Notes under the pieces: generated by a model | What the model was told of the DNA's origin: nothing | The model's input: only the letters and a program-made list of their open reading frames with translations | Databases searched by the model: none | Part shown: piece after piece, positions 4,886-6,409 of the stretch | How positions within the stretch are numbered: position 1 is the first letter of the stretch | Layout: every line of letters starts with the position of its first letter | Assembly: GCA_003644215.1 (NCBI GenBank) | Contig: QNBU01000070.1 | Coordinates: 1-6,409 of the forward strand | Direction of reading: 5' to 3' | DNA from: Planctomycetota bacterium | GTDB taxonomy: Bacteria; Planctomycetota; Phycisphaerae; Sedimentisphaerales; Anaerohalosphaeraceae | DNA length: 6,409 nucleotides | Program-made: the position numbers and the translations under genes

Positions 4886-6217
4886 TTATTTTACGAACTC
4901 GACATTGAGCATGTGGGTCGAGCAGGAGATACAGGGGTCGTAGGCACGGACGAGCATTTCCATTTTTTGCCGGAGTGCGTCTTGGCCTTCGTGCATAAAC
5001 TGCGGCACCAGCTTGTCGAAATCGGCCTGGATGTTCGCGTGGTTCTGGTTGGTCGGGATGCAGCAGTTGCCCCAGACGCATTCGCCGTTCTTGTCGAACT
5101 CGTAGGCGTGGAACAGGATGCCGCGCGGCGCTTCGATAGCGGCGTAGCCGCGACCGGCCTTGGGCGTAACCTTGACCTTTTCGGGCTTAATGCCTTTTGT
5201 CAGCAGCATGTCGATAATCTCAAGGGAGGCCTCGACGACATGAGCGGCTTCGGCCAACTGGGCGACATTGTTCAGGAACGGGTTGCAAGCACCCTTTTGA
5301 AGACCGAACATATCGGCGACCGTCTTGCCCAGCGGGCTGATGAGTTCGGCCTGGTTATTGAACCGTGCCAACGCCCCGGAGAAGTAGGACTCGCGATGCC
5401 ACTTGGCCCATTTGGCGGTGGATTGCGCTACGACATATTCGTTGGCGACGCTTTCCCACTTGCTAACCGGCATGTCACCATCGCCATTGACATCGGTACT
5501 GGTGATGTCGCCGTGATAGAACGAGTATTCGCTCAGCGTGCCTTTGTAACGGGGGTGCGTCTGCTTGAGCGACACATATTCAGTGTCCCGTTCAAACGCG
5601 GGCAGGTTTCCAGCGACGCTGAGGACGACCTTGCAGATATCGACCAGGTCCGGCACACAATCTTCCAGTGCGGCCTTAATACCCAGCAGTTCCTGCTCGG
5701 TCGGTACCTTGGTCATCCCGCCGGGGGTCAGCGTGATTGGGTGTGTAATGCGACCGGCCAGCAATGCGGACATTTGATTGGCGACACGGTGGCATTTAAC
5801 GATCTTCAAAACGGCCTCGGTGGCCTTGGGTACCAACGGTACGACGGACTTTTCGCCGAACAAATCCGGTGCGACGAGATAGCCGACATGCAGGACATGG
5901 CTCTGCAACTGCTCGGAGTAGTGCATCAGGTGCCGCACGAGATCGGCCTGTTCGGATACTTCCAGACCGAGTGCGTCCTCGACGGCCTTGGTGGCGACCA
6001 GCGAGTGGCTGATCGAGCAGATGCCGCAGATGCGCGATACGATGGTCTGGATGTCGTCATAGCGGCGGCCGCGAACCATCGCCTCAAAGAAACGTGGCGC
6101 TTCGGGAACCTGCCACTGGCATTTTTCAACGGTCCCATCTTTGATATTGACCACGATGTTGCCGTGGCCCTCAACGCGGGTAAGGTGATGTACATTAATG
6201 TTTATATCTTTGCTCAT
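4886..6217 (-). CDS. [NiFe]-hydrogenase large (alpha) subunit, group 3, probably 3b
   Basis: Catalytic subunit of a cytoplasmic [NiFe]-hydrogenase, holding the Ni-Fe(CN)2CO site that interconverts H2 with protons and electrons. It has 443 residues, usual for the family. Nickel ligands are visible as two CxxC motifs: C64/C67 in RICGIC near the N-terminus and C429/C432 in DPCISCSTH near the C-terminus. Other family signatures are RVEGHG (14-19), GRxxHP (155-160) and EAPRG (362-366). Eight residues (MLNVEFVK) follow H435; a tail at this place is normally removed by a maturation endopeptidase once nickel is inserted. No signal peptide is present. EAPRFFEA, the NPFxNNxAQ block and the DPCISCS ending look closer to group 3b (NADP-linked, sulfhydrogenase-type alpha subunit) than to Mvh-type group 3c, but I compared from memory only. 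The ATG at 6217 has AGAGG six bases upstream and lies 12 bases after the small-subunit stop, so the two are translated from one mRNA. The coding DNA is visibly more GC-rich than the kinase gene. Confidence 0.95.
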   Translation of the reverse strand: MSKDININVHHLTRVEGHGNIVVNIKDGTVEKCQWQVPEAPRFFEAMVRGRRYDDIQTIVSRICGICSISHSLVATKAVEDALGLEVSEQADLVRHLMHYSEQLQSHVLHVGYLVAPDLFGEKSVVPLVPKATEAVLKIVKCHRVANQMSALLAGRITHPITLTPGGMTKVPTEQELLGIKAALEDCVPDLVDICKVVLSVAGNLPAFERDTEYVSLKQTHPRYKGTLSEYSFYHGDITSTDVNGDGDMPVSKWESVANEYVVAQSTAKWAKWHRESYFSGALARFNNQAELISPLGKTVADMFGLQKGACNPFLNNVAQLAEAAHVVEASLEIIDMLLTKGIKPEKVKVTPKAGRGYAAIEAPRGILFHAYEFDKNGECVWGNCCIPTNQNHANIQADFDKLVPQFMHEGQDALRQKMEMLVRAYDPCISCSTHMLNVEFVK

Positions 6218-6223
6218 TTTTGG

Positions 6224-6228
6224 CCTCT
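6224..6228 (-). promoter_or_regulatory. Ribosome-binding site of the hydrogenase large subunit
   Basis: AGAGG on the minus strand lies six bases upstream of the ATG at 6217 and immediately follows the small-subunit stop codon. It fixes the large-subunit start and lies in the short 12-base junction, suggesting translational coupling. Confidence 0.65.
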
Positions 6229-6229
6229 G

Positions 6230-6409
6230 TTATTTACTGTTAAATAGTACCATTTTTTGTTTCAGGTCATGGACGGTCAAATTGTTCTTGTCCATAACCT
6301 CCTGATCGGCTTCGACATTGGGATTATCCACGAGACCGCGACAGCCAAAGCATTCACGACCCGCTGCCGGACACGGAGCGCCGCAACCAGCCCGTGTGAT
6401 CGGACCCAT
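6230..6409 (-). CDS. [NiFe]-hydrogenase small (delta) subunit, C-terminal fragment
   Basis: The last 59 codons of the iron-sulfur subunit that carries electrons away from the Ni-Fe site; the gene continues beyond the right window edge, so the Met encoded at 6409 is internal and not the start. The fragment opens with MGPITRAGCGAPCP and continues with ECFGC. These give four cysteines in a CxxxC-x6-CxxC arrangement (window residues 9, 13, 20, 23), matching the cluster-binding C-terminal part of group 3 small subunits. The end (DLKQKMVLFN) resembles the tail of sulfhydrogenase-type delta subunits more than MvhG. It precedes the large subunit by 12 bases, the usual small-then-large order. Electron-transfer partners (FAD/NAD(P) and FeS subunits) would be expected upstream, beyond 6409. 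Confidence 0.9.
   Translation of the reverse strand: MGPITRAGCGAPCPAAGRECFGCRGLVDNPNVEADQEVMDKNNLTVHDLKQKMVLFNSK

Noticed and set aside
4757..6247. A 496-codon plus-strand open frame covering the hydrogenase gene
   Set aside because: It is antisense to a large subunit with all catalytic motifs in place. Its translation has no family motif, and it runs through the minus-strand terminator. Long antisense frames are common over GC-rich coding DNA.
220..6409. Hydrogen-sensing regulatory system (HoxBCJ/HoxA-like) linking the kinase to the hydrogenase
   Set aside because: The hydrogenase is of group 3 with a C-terminal tail, not a regulatory hydrogenase. The regulators are FixJ-type, not NtrC-type, and the two loci are on opposite strands with an unrelated gene between.
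1..6409. CRISPR arrays, insertion sequences, tRNA or rRNA genes
   Set aside because: No regularly spaced direct repeats, transposase motifs, terminal inverted repeats or cloverleaf-like sequences were seen on either strand.

Overview
The window carries a two-component regulatory block on the plus strand and, facing it on the minus strand, a putative exosortase-sorted surface protein and the 3' end of a [NiFe]-hydrogenase operon. A PEP-CTERM protein, an FixJ-type regulator pair under a multi-PAS kinase, and a bidirectional-type (group 3) hydrogenase suggest an anaerobic or facultative Gram-negative-type bacterium. The PEP-CTERM tail style and the PAS sequences recall Planctomycetota of the Phycisphaerae/Sedimentisphaerales kind, but this is an impression from motifs; no rRNA or marker gene is present to settle it.

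Layout. 1-219: AT-rich leader with the possible tail of an upstream reading frame and a small inverted repeat. 220-2559 (+): 779-residue hybrid-free sensor histidine kinase with PAS, PAS, GAF-like and PAS modules before the kinase core. 2580-3170 (+): FixJ/LuxR-type response regulator, 20 bases after the kinase and probably cotranscribed. 3171-3316: intergenic region with a weak terminator candidate, a promoter-like element and two adjacent inverted repeats. 3317-3925 (+): a second FixJ-type regulator, paralogous to the first. 3926-4011: convergent gap with a terminator for the plus strand. 4012-4614 (-): secreted PEP-CTERM protein. 4615-4885: intergenic region with a strong terminator and an additional hairpin, both oriented for the hydrogenase transcript. 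4886-6217 (-): [NiFe]-hydrogenase large subunit. 6230-6409 (-): C-terminal end of the hydrogenase small subunit, cut by the window edge.

How the genes work together. The kinase is the natural phosphodonor for the first regulator and, by paralogy and adjacency, perhaps for the second, giving a possible one-kinase/two-regulator branch. The hydrogenase subunits form a heterodimeric catalytic module whose electron-transfer partner subunits should lie beyond position 6409. Nothing in the sequence directly connects the regulators with the hydrogenase or the PEP-CTERM gene. I do not see a clearly new biological system here; the most distinctive items are the tandem regulators with structured spacer, the hydrogenase 3' end with two consecutive hairpins, and the PEP-CTERM protein with a poorly basic tail.
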